A DNA stretch of 64,000 bases from Pseudonocardia sp. 73-21. Its GTDB lineage: Bacteria; Actinomycetota; Actinomycetes; Mycobacteriales; Pseudonocardiaceae. Positions within the stretch are counted from its first letter, which is position 1; each line of letters starts with the position of its first letter. Both the position numbers and the translations under genes were made by a program. Below, piece by piece: positions 33,419 through 41,937 of this stretch. Under the pieces are notes generated by a model. That model did not search any database. It had not been told where the DNA came from and was given only the letters and a program-made list of their open reading frames with translations. The DNA is taken from contig NZ_MKVV01000083.1 in the NCBI RefSeq assembly GCF_001899645.1, positions 124,001-188,000 on the forward strand. The letters are read 5' to 3'.

Positions 33419-34195
33419 ATGACGCACCCGGTCCGGATCGGCCTCCAACTCCAGCCCCAGCACGCCGACTACGCCCAGATCCGCCGCACCGCCGCGGCCG
33501 CCGAGGAGGCGGGCGTCGACGTCCTCTTCAACTGGGACCACTTCTACCCCCTCTACGGCGAGCCCGACGGCAAGCACTTCGAGTGCTGGACGATGCTCGG
33601 GGCCTGGGCCGAGGCCACCAGCCGCGTCGAGATCGGCGCGCTCGTCACGTGCAACAGCTACCGCAACCCCGAGCTGCTGGCCGACATGGCCCGCACCGTC
33701 GACCACATCTCCGACGGCCGGCTGATCCTCGGCATCGGCGCGGGCTGGTTCCAGCGCGACTACGACGAGTACGGCTACGACTTCGGCACCGCCGGCTCCC
33801 GGCTCGCCGACCTCGCGCAGGCGCTGCCCCGGATCAAGGCCCGCTGGGCGAAGCTCAACCCGGCGCCCACCCGCGAGATCCCGGTGCTGATCGGCGGCGG
33901 TGGCGAGAAGAAGACGCTGCGCTACACCGCGGAGCACGCCCAGATCTGGCACAGCTTCGGCGACGTCGACGTGCTCACGCACAAGAACGCCGTGCTCGAC
34001 GGCCACTGCGCCGACATCGGCCGCGACCCGGCCGAGATCGAGCGGTCCATCGGCGTGCAGAAGGCCCCCGAGGAGGTCGCCGACGCGCTGGTGGCCGCGG
34101 GCGCCACGCTGTTCACCGTGGGCGTCGGCGGACCGGACCACGACCTCGGCTTGCTCAAGGACTGGATCGCCTGGCGCGACTCCCGCTCGGCGTGA
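33419..34195 (+). CDS. LLM-class F420-dependent oxidoreductase
   Basis: 258 residues, a shortened luciferase-like TIM barrel: IGLQLQPQHADYAQIRRTA, FNWDHFYPLYGEPDG, ILGIGAGWFQRDYDEYGYDF and IPVLIGGGGEKKTLRYTAEH. It belongs to the actinobacterial F420 group and would use reduced F420 supplied by FGD (encoded at the window's left end). The substrate is unknown. It is followed four bases later by a Nudix gene, implying co-translation and perhaps a shared clean-up or catabolic role. Confidence 0.85.
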   Translation: MTHPVRIGLQLQPQHADYAQIRRTAAAAEEAGVDVLFNWDHFYPLYGEPDGKHFECWTMLGAWAEATSRVEIGALVTCNSYRNPELLADMARTVDHISDGRLILGIGAGWFQRDYDEYGYDFGTAGSRLADLAQALPRIKARWAKLNPAPTREIPVLIGGGGEKKTLRYTAEHAQIWHSFGDVDVLTHKNAVLDGHCADIGRDPAEIERSIGVQKAPEEVADALVAAGATLFTVGVGGPDHDLGLLKDWIAWRDSRSA

Positions 34196-34199
34196 CCCC

Positions 34200-34664
34200 G
34201 TGCCCGTACTGAGCGCAGGCCTGCTCCTGCACCGCCCCGGACCCGGCGGGATCGAGGTGCTGCTCGGCCACATGGGCGGCCCGTTCTGGGCGAAGAAGGA
34301 CGACGCCGCCTGGTCGGTGCCCAAGGGCGAACACGGCCCGGCCGAGGATCCCCTCACGGCCGCACGCCGCGAGTTCACCGAGGAGATGGGCTCCCCGCCG
34401 CCCGACGGGCCGCTGCGCGAGCTGGGCAGCGTCCGGATGCGCGGGGGGAAGACCATCACCGTCTTCGCGCTGGAGGGCGACTTCGACGCCGACCACATCG
34501 AGAGCAACCACTTCACCATCGAGTGGCCCCCGAAATCCGGCCGGATCGCCTCGTTCCCCGAGATCGACCGGGCCGCCTGGTTCGACGCCGACACCGCCCG
34601 GCGCAAGCTCGTGGCCGCACAGGTGCCGTTCGTGGACCGGCTGGTGGAGGGGTGCGGCGGGTGA
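34200..34664 (+). CDS. Nudix hydrolase (diadenosine polyphosphate-type)
   Basis: 154 residues. The Nudix box reads GEHGPAEDPL then TAARREFTEEMG, fully matching G-x5-E-x7-REUxEExG. Other family segments are SAGLLLHRPG, AAWSVPKGEH and the substrate-side FTIEWPPKSGRIASFPEIDR. This resembles actinobacterial NUDIX proteins of the Ap4A/MutT-like type with a WPP-x-SG element. It hydrolyses nucleoside diphosphate derivatives, substrate unassigned. The GTG start at 34200 lies just after the preceding stop. Confidence 0.85.
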   Translation: MPVLSAGLLLHRPGPGGIEVLLGHMGGPFWAKKDDAAWSVPKGEHGPAEDPLTAARREFTEEMGSPPPDGPLRELGSVRMRGGKTITVFALEGDFDADHIESNHFTIEWPPKSGRIASFPEIDRAAWFDADTARRKLVAAQVPFVDRLVEGCGG

Positions 34665-34730
34665 CGGAGCGGCGCGGGCGGCGACCCCCACTGAGGTGTC
34701 GCCGCGCCGGGATGACATCGTCAACGAGGA

Positions 34731-34747
34731 CTCTGCGTGGTGCAGAG
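34731..34747 (+). promoter_or_regulatory. Short hairpin upstream of the amino-sugar operon
   Basis: CTCTGC, five bases, GCAGAG, ending 23 bases before GTG 34771 and 8 bases before the AGGAGG ribosome site. It may affect translation of the first operon gene. Confidence 0.35.
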
Positions 34748-34770
34748 AGTGATCAGCAGGAGGTCTGCAC

Positions 34771-35769
34771 GTGAGCGTTGCCCAGCCCATCTCCGGCCAG
34801 AGGATCCTGGTCACCGGCGGGGCCGGCACGATCGGCTCGCACGTCGTCGACCAGGCGCTGGAGGCCGGGGCCACCGAGGTCGTGGTCCTCGACAACTTCG
34901 CCCGCGGTCGCATGGAGAACCTCGCCACCGCGCAGGAGATCGGCGGCGACCGGCTCACCGTCGTCACCGGCGACATCAACGACCCGAAGCTCGTCAACGA
35001 GCTCACCGACGGCATCGACGTGGTCTTCCACCTCGCGGCGCTGCGCATCACCCAGTGCGCCGAGCAGCCCCGGCTCGCGCTGGAGTCCCTGGTGGACGGC
35101 ACCTTCACCATCATCGAGGCGGCCGTCGCGCACGGCGTCAAGAAGGTCGTCGCGTCGTCGTCGGCGTCGGTCTACGGCCTCGCCGAGACCTTCCCCACCA
35201 CCGAGCGCCACCACCCGTACAACAACGACACCTTCTACGGCGCCGCCAAGGCGTTCAACGAGGGCATGCTGCGCAGCTTCCACGCCATGAACGGCCTCGA
35301 CTACGTGGCCATGCGCTACTTCAACGTCTACGGCCCCCGCATGGACGTGCACGGTCTCTACACCGAGGTGCTCATCCGCTGGATGGAGCGCATCGCCCGC
35401 GGCGAGGCCCCGCTGATCTTCGGCGACGGCCTGCAGACCATGGACTTCGTGCACGTGCAGGACATCGCGCGCGCCAACATCCTCGCCGCGAAGGCCGACG
35501 TCACCGACGAGGTCTACAACATCGCCACGGCCACCGAGACCAGCCTGCTGGACCTCGCGAACGCGCTGCTGGCGGCCATGGACTCCGATCTGAAGCCGGA
35601 CCACGGCCCGGAGCGCGCCGTCAACGGCGTCACCCGCCGCCTGGCCGACATCTCCCGCGCGCAGGCCGACCTGGGCTGGACGCCGGAGATCACCCTCGAC
35701 GCCGGCCTGCGCGGCCTCGTCGAGTGGTGGAAGGCCGACACCGCCGCCACCGCAGGGGCTTCCGCATGA
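34771..35769 (+). CDS. NAD-dependent nucleotide-sugar epimerase/dehydratase
   Basis: 332 residues, extended SDR. It has the Rossmann motif VTGGAGTIGSHVV, VFHLAALRI, the catalytic Ser region SSSASVYGLAE and YGAAK (Tyr-x3-Lys), then RYFNVYGPRMDVHGLY and TMDFVHVQDIARANILAA. This is the UDP-hexose 4-epimerase/WbpP-like subgroup acting on a nucleotide-activated sugar. It heads a four-gene operon (four-base overlap with the next gene) and has a strong AGGAGG site before GTG 34771. With two aminotransferases and an acetyltransferase it makes an amino-acetyl sugar, probably for surface glycan. Confidence 0.85.
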   Translation: MSVAQPISGQRILVTGGAGTIGSHVVDQALEAGATEVVVLDNFARGRMENLATAQEIGGDRLTVVTGDINDPKLVNELTDGIDVVFHLAALRITQCAEQPRLALESLVDGTFTIIEAAVAHGVKKVVASSSASVYGLAETFPTTERHHPYNNDTFYGAAKAFNEGMLRSFHAMNGLDYVAMRYFNVYGPRMDVHGLYTEVLIRWMERIARGEAPLIFGDGLQTMDFVHVQDIARANILAAKADVTDEVYNIATATETSLLDLANALLAAMDSDLKPDHGPERAVNGVTRRLADISRAQADLGWTPEITLDAGLRGLVEWWKADTAATAGASA

Positions 35770-36899
35770 TCCCCGTCATGAAGCCGACCCTCGGCGAGGA
35801 GGAGGCCCAGGCCGTCGCCGAGGCCGTCCGCTCCGGCTGGGTGGCGCAGGGCCCGCGGGTCGCGGAGTTCGAGAAGGCGTTCGCCGCGTCCGTCGGTGCC
35901 GACCACGGCGTCGCCACGTCCAACTGCACCACGGCGCTGCACCTGTGCCTCTACGTGCTGGGCGTGGGCCCGGGCGACGAGGTGATCGTGCCGTCGTTCT
36001 CGTTCATCGCCACGGCCAACGCCGTGCGCTACTGCGGCGCCACCCCGGTGTTCGCCGACGTGAGCGCCGAGACCGGCAACCTCACGCCGGAGACCGTCGC
36101 GGCCGTGCGCACCGACGCCACCAAGGCCGTGCTGGTCGTCCACCAGGGCGGCGTGCCCGCCGACATCCCGGCGCTCAAGGCCTCGCTGGGCGGGCTGCCG
36201 CTGGTCGAGGACGCGGCCTGCGCCGCCGGCTCCACGCTGAACGGGGCCCCGACGGGGCGGGGCGCGCTCATGGCCGCCTGGTCGTTCCACCCGCGCAAGC
36301 TGCTCACCACCGGTGAGGGCGGGATGATCACGACGGACGACGAGGAGCTCGCCGCCCGCATGCGCCGCCTGCGCGAGCACGGCATGAGCGTCTCGGCCGC
36401 CGACCGGCACGCCGCCGCCGGGAAGGCCATCGTCGAGTCCTACGGCGAGACCGCCTTCAACTACCGCATGACCGACATCCAGGCCGCGATGGGCCTCGTG
36501 CAGCTGCGGAAGCTGCCGGGCATCGTCGCGCGGCGCCGGGAGATCGCGGCCCGCTACCGGGAGCTGCTCGCCCCCATGGGCCTGCGCACCGTCCGGGACC
36601 CCGAGGGCGCCACGTCGAACTTCCAGTCGTTCTGGGTGGAGCTGCCCGACGCGGCCCCGCCCGTGGGCGACGTGCTCGCGGCCCTGGCCGAGGCCGGGGT
36701 GTCGGCGCGGCGCGGCATCATGGCCGCCCACACCGAGCCGGCGTACGCGGGGCACCCGCACGCGCCGCTGCCCGTCACCGAGCACCTCACCACCCGCACG
36801 CTGATCCTGCCCGTGCACCACGAGCTCACCGAGGCCGAGCAGGACACGGTCGTGGCGGCGCTGGCCGCGGCGATCGGCCTGCAGACCGCCGTCCACTGA
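35766..36899 (+). CDS. DegT/DnrJ/EryC1-type sugar aminotransferase 1
   Basis: 377 residues. The PLP-binding Lys lies in SFHPRKLLTTGEGGMI; other family marks are VATSNCTTALHLCLYVLGVG, PSFSFIATANAVRYCGATPV, VEDAACAAGS and FNYRMTDIQAAMGLVQLRKL. It transfers an amino group to a keto nucleotide sugar. It overlaps the epimerase by four bases. A second, distinct aminotransferase follows, so the pathway likely introduces nitrogen at two positions or this gene serves another sugar. Confidence 0.88.
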   Translation: MIPVMKPTLGEEEAQAVAEAVRSGWVAQGPRVAEFEKAFAASVGADHGVATSNCTTALHLCLYVLGVGPGDEVIVPSFSFIATANAVRYCGATPVFADVSAETGNLTPETVAAVRTDATKAVLVVHQGGVPADIPALKASLGGLPLVEDAACAAGSTLNGAPTGRGALMAAWSFHPRKLLTTGEGGMITTDDEELAARMRRLREHGMSVSAADRHAAAGKAIVESYGETAFNYRMTDIQAAMGLVQLRKLPGIVARRREIAARYRELLAPMGLRTVRDPEGATSNFQSFWVELPDAAPPVGDVLAALAEAGVSARRGIMAAHTEPAYAGHPHAPLPVTEHLTTRTLILPVHHELTEAEQDTVVAALAAAIGLQTAVH

Positions 36900-36910
36900 G
36901 GAGTAGTTAC

Positions 36911-38041
36911 TTGAGCAGCCCCGCCCCGTCGACCGACATTGCGGCCGTTCCGTTCCTCGACCTGGCCAGCCCGCACGCCGAGATCGCCGACGAGGTGAAC
37001 GCGGGCTGGGCCGAGGTCCTCGCCCGCACCGCGTTCGTCGGCGGCCCGCAGATCAAGGCCTTCGAGGCCGAGTACGCGGCCTGGTCGGGCGTCGGCCACG
37101 TCGTCGGCCTCGGCAACGGCACGGACGCCATCGAGCTGGCGCTGCGCGCGCTGGGCGTCGTGCCCGGCGACGAGGTGATCCTGCCGGCCAACACGTTCAT
37201 CGCCACCGCGGAGGCCGTCGCGCGCTCGGGCGCCACGCCGGTGCTCGTCGACGCCGACCTCGACACGGCGCTGATCGACGTGGAGGCGGCCGCCGCCGCG
37301 GTCACCGACCGCACCAAGGCCGTCATCCCGGTGCACCTCTACGGCCAGACCGCCGCGGTCGAGAAGCTCCGGGCCCTGCTGCCCGAGGGCGTCGCGATCC
37401 TGGAGGACGCCGCCCAGAGCCAGGGCGCCAAGCGCAACGGCGTGTCCGCGGGCAAGCTCGGCGACATCGCCGGCACCAGCTTCTACCCGGGCAAGAACCT
37501 CGGCGCCTACGGCGACGCGGGTGCGGTGCTCACCGACCGCGACGACCTCGCCGCCGCCGTCGGGCTGCTGCGCGACCACGGTTCGCCGCGCAAGTACGAG
37601 CACGCGGTGCTGGGCTTCAACAGCCGCCTCGACACGATCCAGGCCGTGGTGCTCTCGGCCAAGCTCAAGCGGCTCGACGGCTGGAACGCCAACCGCCGCG
37701 CCGCGGCCGACCGCTACGCCGCACTGCTGGCCGGCGTCGACGGTGTCGTGGCGCCGACCGTGCTGGAGGGCAACGAGCCGGTCTGGCACCTCTACGTCGT
37801 GCGCGTCCGGGAGCGCGACCGCGTGCTCAAGGAACTGCAGACCAACAGGGTCGGCGCGAGCATCCACTACCCCACGCCCGTGCACCGCACCGAGGCGTTC
37901 GCCAACCTCGGCCAGGGCGAGGGCACGTTCCCGGTCTCCGAGCAGCTCGGCGCGGAGATCATCTCGCTGCCGATGTTCCCGAGCATCACTCCCGAGCAGC
38001 AGGAGCGCGTGGTGTCGGTGCTGGCGGACGCCGTCAAGTGA
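36911..38041 (+). CDS. DegT/DnrJ/EryC1-type sugar aminotransferase 2 (TTG start)
   Basis: 376 residues. It opens VPFLDLASPHAEIADEVNAG and has GNGTDAIELALRALGVVPGD, PANTFIATAEAVARSGATPV, VEDAAQSQGA, and the PLP Lys in TSFYPGKNLGAYGDAGAV. This matches the WlbC/WbpE and QdtB branch that aminates the 3-keto position. The start is TTG 36911 because GAGGAG lies seven bases before it and no better codon exists. It overlaps the acetyltransferase by four bases. Sequence differs widely from the upstream aminotransferase, so it is not a recent duplicate. Confidence 0.88.
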   Translation: MSSPAPSTDIAAVPFLDLASPHAEIADEVNAGWAEVLARTAFVGGPQIKAFEAEYAAWSGVGHVVGLGNGTDAIELALRALGVVPGDEVILPANTFIATAEAVARSGATPVLVDADLDTALIDVEAAAAAVTDRTKAVIPVHLYGQTAAVEKLRALLPEGVAILEDAAQSQGAKRNGVSAGKLGDIAGTSFYPGKNLGAYGDAGAVLTDRDDLAAAVGLLRDHGSPRKYEHAVLGFNSRLDTIQAVVLSAKLKRLDGWNANRRAAADRYAALLAGVDGVVAPTVLEGNEPVWHLYVVRVRERDRVLKELQTNRVGASIHYPTPVHRTEAFANLGQGEGTFPVSEQLGAEIISLPMFPSITPEQQERVVSVLADAVK

Positions 38042-38613
38042 CCGGTACCGACACGGGGGTGCGGGTCCACCCCCAGGGCCTCTGCGAGAGCGACGACGTC
38101 GGCCCCGGCACGCGCGTGTGGGCGTTCGCGCACGTACTGCCGGGCGCCCGCATCGGCCGCGACTGCAACATCTGCGACTGCGCCTTCGTCGAGACCGGCG
38201 CGGTGCTGGGCGACAACGTGACCGTCAAGAACGGCACGCTGGTGTTCACCGGCGTCACCTGCGAGGACGACGTGTTCCTCGGCCCCAACGTGCTGTTCAC
38301 CAATGACCTGCGCCCCCGCTCGGCGATCAAGCGCGGGCCGGAGGTGCTGCTGTCCACCACGGTGCGCCGCGGCGCCACCCTCGGTGCGGGCACGGTGGTG
38401 GTGTGCGGCACGGAGATCGGCGAGTACGCGTTCGCCGCCGCCGGCGCGGTGGTCACGAAGGACGTCCCGGCGCACGCGTTCGTGGCCGGCAACCCGGCGA
38501 GGGCCAAGGGCTGGGTCTGCGTGTGCGGCGAGCGCCTTCCCGATGACCTGACGTGCACGGAGTGCGGCACGAAGCACGAGGCGGCGGGCACGGGCCTGCG
38601 CTCCGTCTCCTGA
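38038..38613 (+). CDS. Left-handed beta-helix sugar N-acyltransferase with C-terminal zinc ribbon (WlbB-like)
   Basis: 191 residues. Hexapeptide repeats span ~10-160 (GARIGRDCNICDCAFVETGA, VTCEDDVFLGPNVLFTNDLR, GATLGAGTVVVCGTEIGEYA). The end has CVCG and CTECG (~162-182), a four-Cys zinc ribbon seen in WbpD/WlbB proteins. It would N-acetylate the amine made by aminotransferase 2, as in UDP-2,3-diacetamido sugar synthesis. The dehydrogenase partner (WlbA/WbpB) and a glycosyltransferase are not in the window. GTG 38038 overlaps the preceding stop. Confidence 0.85.
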   Translation: MTGTDTGVRVHPQGLCESDDVGPGTRVWAFAHVLPGARIGRDCNICDCAFVETGAVLGDNVTVKNGTLVFTGVTCEDDVFLGPNVLFTNDLRPRSAIKRGPEVLLSTTVRRGATLGAGTVVVCGTEIGEYAFAAAGAVVTKDVPAHAFVAGNPARAKGWVCVCGERLPDDLTCTECGTKHEAAGTGLRSVS

Positions 38614-38620
38614 TCCGGGT

Positions 38621-39403
38621 TCAGAGCGCGCGTTCGAGCTGGGCCGCCACGGAGCGGTAGCGGCTCACCGGCACCAGGTGCACGCCGGCGAACGCGCCGG
38701 TGTCGCGCAGCGCGAGCACCAGGTCGCAGGCGGCGTGGACGCCGGCCTCCGGATCGGCGGTCACCTGCTCGACCAGGGCATCGGGGATGGCGATGTCCGG
38801 GATGCTCGCCCGCAGCCGACGCGCCATGCCCGCGCTGGCGAGGACCATGACGCCCGCGTGGACGGGCAGGTCGGTCGGGTTCTGCTCGCGCCAGCGCAGG
38901 AACGCCTCCACCGAGTAGCCCACCTGCAGGAACACGAAGTCGGCGGCCTGCTTCCAGGCGGCCATCGGGCGGCGGTGGCCGGCGGTGACCCCGAGCCGGA
39001 ACGGCGCGGTGCCCTCGAAGGTCGGCTGGTCGGTGGCCCGCCGGGCCTCGTCGATCATCGTGCGGACCGTCAGCTCGCTCGTGCGGTCCCCCGCGGTCGG
39101 TTTGTCGCCGTGCACGAACAGGAAGCTCTCGACGCCGTAGGCCGCCGCCGTGAGCAGGTCCCGCCGGAACCCGAGCAGGTTGCGGTCGCGCGAGTTCACG
39201 CACGCGATGCTGCGACCGCCCATCGCCCGCACCTCGTTGGCCACGGCGATGCTGGACACCGTGGCCCGGCCGATGTGGTTGTCGGGGATCAGGAACGCGT
39301 CCGCGACCGGGGTCAGCACACCGATCTGATGGCGCGCATGGGTGAGGCCCGGCCGCGTCGGCGGCTCGATCTCGCAGACGACCCGGAACCGGTCAGCGCA
39401 CAT
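38621..39403 (-). CDS. Methylenetetrahydrofolate reductase (MetF)-like protein
   Basis: 260 residues, shorter than typical MetF (~290). The barrel shows FRVVCEIEPPTRPGL, FLIPDNHIGRATVSSIAVAN, SIACVNSRDRNLLGFRRDLL, FLFVHGDKPT and VFLQVGYSVEAFLRW. It belongs to the MTHFR family and may bind FAD and a folate, but whether it is the methionine-pathway enzyme is doubtful. It could serve a C1 pathway. ATG 39403 follows TAGGGT by seven bases, so it is probably leaderless. It is convergent with the amino-sugar operon. Confidence 0.75.
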   Translation of the reverse strand: MCADRFRVVCEIEPPTRPGLTHARHQIGVLTPVADAFLIPDNHIGRATVSSIAVANEVRAMGGRSIACVNSRDRNLLGFRRDLLTAAAYGVESFLFVHGDKPTAGDRTSELTVRTMIDEARRATDQPTFEGTAPFRLGVTAGHRRPMAAWKQAADFVFLQVGYSVEAFLRWREQNPTDLPVHAGVMVLASAGMARRLRASIPDIAIPDALVEQVTADPEAGVHAACDLVLALRDTGAFAGVHLVPVSRYRSVAAQLERAL

Positions 39404-39410
39404 GGCTCGG

Positions 39411-39416
39411 ACCCTA
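39411..39416 (-). promoter_or_regulatory. Putative -10 of the MetF-like gene
   Basis: TAGGGT on the minus strand, seven bases before ATG 39403, with no ribosome site: a leaderless arrangement. Confidence 0.45.
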
Positions 39417-39434
39417 CGTTCTCGCGCCGCGGGT

Positions 39435-40343
39435 TCAGCCCAGCAGCGCGTCGAACGCTCCGAGCACCTCGGCGGCCACCGCGTCGGCCGCGTCCACGGC
39501 CCCGAGGAACGCGGCGTAGCCGTGGATCAGGCCCGGTCCGGGCACGTGCCGTACCGTGACGCCCGCCGCGGCGAGACGCGCGGCGTAGGCGTCACCCTCG
39601 TCGCGGAGCGGGTCGAACTCGGCGGTGGCCACCACCGCGGAGGCGACCCCGGTGACGTCGGCGGTCGCCAGCGCCACCTCCGGATCGGTCGTGCCGCCCG
39701 GGATGTACTGCGCGTAGAACCAGTCCATGTCCTCGGCGGTCAGGAAGTAGCCCTCCCCGTTCTCCCGGATCGACGCCGAACCCATCGTGGGGTCGGTGCA
39801 CGGGTACCAGAGCAAGTGCGCGACGAGGGGGAGACCGGCGTCGCGGGCCCGCAGCGCCGCCCCGGCGGCGAGGCCGGCCCCCGCGCTGTCCCCGGCCACG
39901 CCGAGCGCCCGGCCGGTGAACTCCGATGCGGTCCAGGCCAGCACGGCGGTGGCGTCGTCCAGGGGCGCCGGGTGAGGGTGCTCGGGGGCGAGCCGGTAGT
40001 CCGCCGCGACGACGACGGCACCCACGGCGTTGGCGACCCGGCGGCAGACGGGGTCGTGCGTGTCGAGGTCGCCCAGCACCCACCCCCCGCCGTGCAGGTA
40101 GGTGACGGCGCGCCCGCGGTCGTCCTGCGGGGTGTAGACCCGGACCGGGATCGGGCCACCGGGCCCGTCGACCGTCCGGTCCTCCACCCCGGCCACCGGT
40201 TCGGGCACGAACCCGGGCCCGCGCCGCGCGAGCGCCAGGGCCCGGTAGTGGTCGCGGCTCTCCTGTGCGGACCCGCGGATGAGCGGGAGCGCGTCGGCCG
40301 CCGTCAGGGTGTCGAGCACGGTGCGGAACTGGGGATCGAGCAC
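39435..40343 (-). CDS. Alpha/beta-hydrolase, hormone-sensitive-lipase type esterase
   Basis: 302 residues. The oxyanion motif is YLHGGGWVLGDLDTHD, nucleophile Ser in GVAGDSAGAGLAAG, acid in TAEFDPLRDEGDAYA and His in LIHGYAAF, a complete HSL (family IV) triad. It hydrolyses short or medium acyl esters in the cytoplasm; physiological substrate unknown. GTG 40343 follows TAGAGT by seven bases, so it is likely leaderless. Confidence 0.9.
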   Translation of the reverse strand: MLDPQFRTVLDTLTAADALPLIRGSAQESRDHYRALALARRGPGFVPEPVAGVEDRTVDGPGGPIPVRVYTPQDDRGRAVTYLHGGGWVLGDLDTHDPVCRRVANAVGAVVVAADYRLAPEHPHPAPLDDATAVLAWTASEFTGRALGVAGDSAGAGLAAGAALRARDAGLPLVAHLLWYPCTDPTMGSASIRENGEGYFLTAEDMDWFYAQYIPGGTTDPEVALATADVTGVASAVVATAEFDPLRDEGDAYAARLAAAGVTVRHVPGPGLIHGYAAFLGAVDAADAVAAEVLGAFDALLG

Positions 40344-40350
40344 CGCCCGG

Positions 40351-40356
40351 ACTCTA
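40351..40356 (-). promoter_or_regulatory. Putative -10 of the esterase gene
   Basis: TAGAGT on the minus strand, seven bases before GTG 40343; no Shine-Dalgarno sequence intervenes. Confidence 0.45.
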
Positions 40357-40598
40357 CGAGCATGTCGTGGTCCCCGCACCGCCTACGGGGACCGCCGGCT
40401 CAGCCGCGCGCACCCGCGCCACCGCCCGCCTGAGCGCGTCGGCCGCGGCCAGCATCAGGTTCGGGCCGACCTGGGGCTGGCGATGGAGCACGCGGCGCTA
40501 CCCTTCTGGACGGCGCTGGCCGACGGTGACCCTGGACGCCCTGCGCGCCGCCCGCCGGCATGCGGAATGAACTGATCCGTCTCCGGCTTGGGAGCGAC

Positions 40599-41207
40599 AT
40601 GGCTGGCATCACGCGAGGTTTCACCGGACGCCGACAGGCCCGCGACCCCCGGCTGCCCCCGGGCCAGTACGACGCCCGCGACGACTGGCCCGTGCTGCAC
40701 GCCGAAGCCACGCCGAAGATCGTCACCGACCGCTGGACGTTCACCGTCGAGGGGCTCGTGGAGCGCGAGACCACCTGGACGTGGAAGGAGATCCACGACC
40801 TCCCCCGCTCACGCTACGCCGGCGACATCCACTGCGTCACCACGTGGTCCAAGCTCGGCATGACCTTCGACGGCGTGTCGGTCGACGTCCTGCTCGACGC
40901 CGCCGGGGTGCTGCCCACGGCCACGCACGTCGTCGCGGTCGCGCACACCGGCTACACCACCAACCTGCCGCTGGCCGACGTCACCGGCGGGAAGGCGTGG
41001 GTGGTCTGGGACGCCGACGGGCAGCCGCTGACCACCGAGCACGGCGGGCCGGCGCGGATGATCGTGCCGCACCTGTACTTCTGGAAGAGCGCGAAGTGGG
41101 TGTCGGGCCTGCGGCTGCTCGACCACGACGAGCAGGGCTTCTGGGAACGCAACGGCTACCACGACCGCGGCGACCCCTGGACCGAGCAGCGCTACCAGGG
41201 CGACTGA
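40599..41207 (+). CDS. Sulfite oxidase-like molybdopterin oxidoreductase
   Basis: 202 residues of the oxidoreductase molybdopterin-binding (SUOX/YedY) domain, without a signal peptide. It has ITRGFTGRRQARDPRLPPGQ, WTFTVEGLVE, the Mo-ligating Cys in AGDIHCVTTWSKLGMTFDGV, AHTGYTTNLPLADV and ARMIVPHLYFWKSAKWV. ATG 40599 (GGAG upstream) matches the family start better than ATG 40560. The next gene begins directly after its stop and is a flavin reductase that would supply or take electrons, making a two-component molybdoenzyme; its substrate may be an S- or N-oxide. Confidence 0.85.
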   Translation: MAGITRGFTGRRQARDPRLPPGQYDARDDWPVLHAEATPKIVTDRWTFTVEGLVERETTWTWKEIHDLPRSRYAGDIHCVTTWSKLGMTFDGVSVDVLLDAAGVLPTATHVVAVAHTGYTTNLPLADVTGGKAWVVWDADGQPLTTEHGGPARMIVPHLYFWKSAKWVSGLRLLDHDEQGFWERNGYHDRGDPWTEQRYQGD

Positions 41208-41927
41208 ATGACGACCCTGCCCACGAACCGGAAGACGCTGCGCTGGCAGCAGGCCACCGTGCTCTCGACACGTGACGAGACGCCGCGTGCCCGCACGTTC
41301 CGCCTGGCCCTGCCCGCCGCGATGCCGCACGTCGCCGGGCAGTACTACGTCCTGCGGCTCACCGCGCCCGACGGCTACACCGCCCAGCGCTCGTACTCGG
41401 TCGCGTCCGCCCCGGACACCAGCGGCCAGATCGATCTGACGGTGGAGAAGCTCGACGACGGCGAGGTCTCGGAGTTCCTGCACGACGTGGTGGTGCCGGG
41501 CGACGAGCTGGAGGTGCGCGGGCCGATCGGCGGCTTCTTCGCGTGGGCCGGCGACGCCCCGGTGCTGCTGGTGGGCGGCGGGTCCGGGGTGGTGCCGCTG
41601 ATGGCGATGCTGCGCGCGGCCCGCCGCGACGGGCACCCTGAGCTCGTGCGGCTGCTCGTCTCCGCCCGCACCCCCGACGACCTCTACTACGCCGACGAGC
41701 TGCCCGGTCCGGAGTCCACCGTGATCTGGACGCGCGCCGCGCCGCCCGGCACCGCGCGCCCGGTGGGTCGCATCACCGCCGCCGACGTGGCGCCGCTCGT
41801 GCGGGGCGGCGAGGACGTCTACGTGTGCGGCACCCCCGCGTTCGCCGACGCGGCCACCACCGCGCTGGTGGAGGCCGGGGTGCCCGTCGACCGAATCCGG
41901 GTGGAGCGGTTCGGCCCGTCCGGGTAG
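41208..41927 (+). CDS. Ferredoxin-reductase-type FAD/NAD(P)H oxidoreductase
   Basis: 239 residues. The FAD domain has the RSYSVAS motif (~64-70) and GGFFAWAG, and the NAD(P) domain has LLVGGGSGVVPLMAMLRAAR and YVCGTPAFADAATTALVEAG. No 2Fe-2S domain is attached. It starts immediately after the molybdoenzyme stop and so is its electron partner. It resembles the reductase part of benzoate/phenol oxygenases, recruited here for the SUOX-like protein. Confidence 0.88.
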   Translation: MTTLPTNRKTLRWQQATVLSTRDETPRARTFRLALPAAMPHVAGQYYVLRLTAPDGYTAQRSYSVASAPDTSGQIDLTVEKLDDGEVSEFLHDVVVPGDELEVRGPIGGFFAWAGDAPVLLVGGGSGVVPLMAMLRAARRDGHPELVRLLVSARTPDDLYYADELPGPESTVIWTRAAPPGTARPVGRITAADVAPLVRGGEDVYVCGTPAFADAATTALVEAGVPVDRIRVERFGPSG

Positions 41928-41937
41928 ACACCTGACC

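Noticed and set aside
34670..34705. Terminator after the Nudix gene
   Set aside because: A GGCGAC/GTCGCC stem exists but with imperfect pairing and no U-tract; could equally be chance in GC-rich DNA.
40354..40491. Minus-strand 45-codon frame (begins VLHRQPQVGPNLMLAAADAL) upstream of the esterase
   Set aside because: An AGAAGG lies upstream, but its TAG stop coincides with the probable -10 of the esterase and it has no family; more likely promoter DNA than a gene. The rest of 40357-40598 shows nothing I can support.
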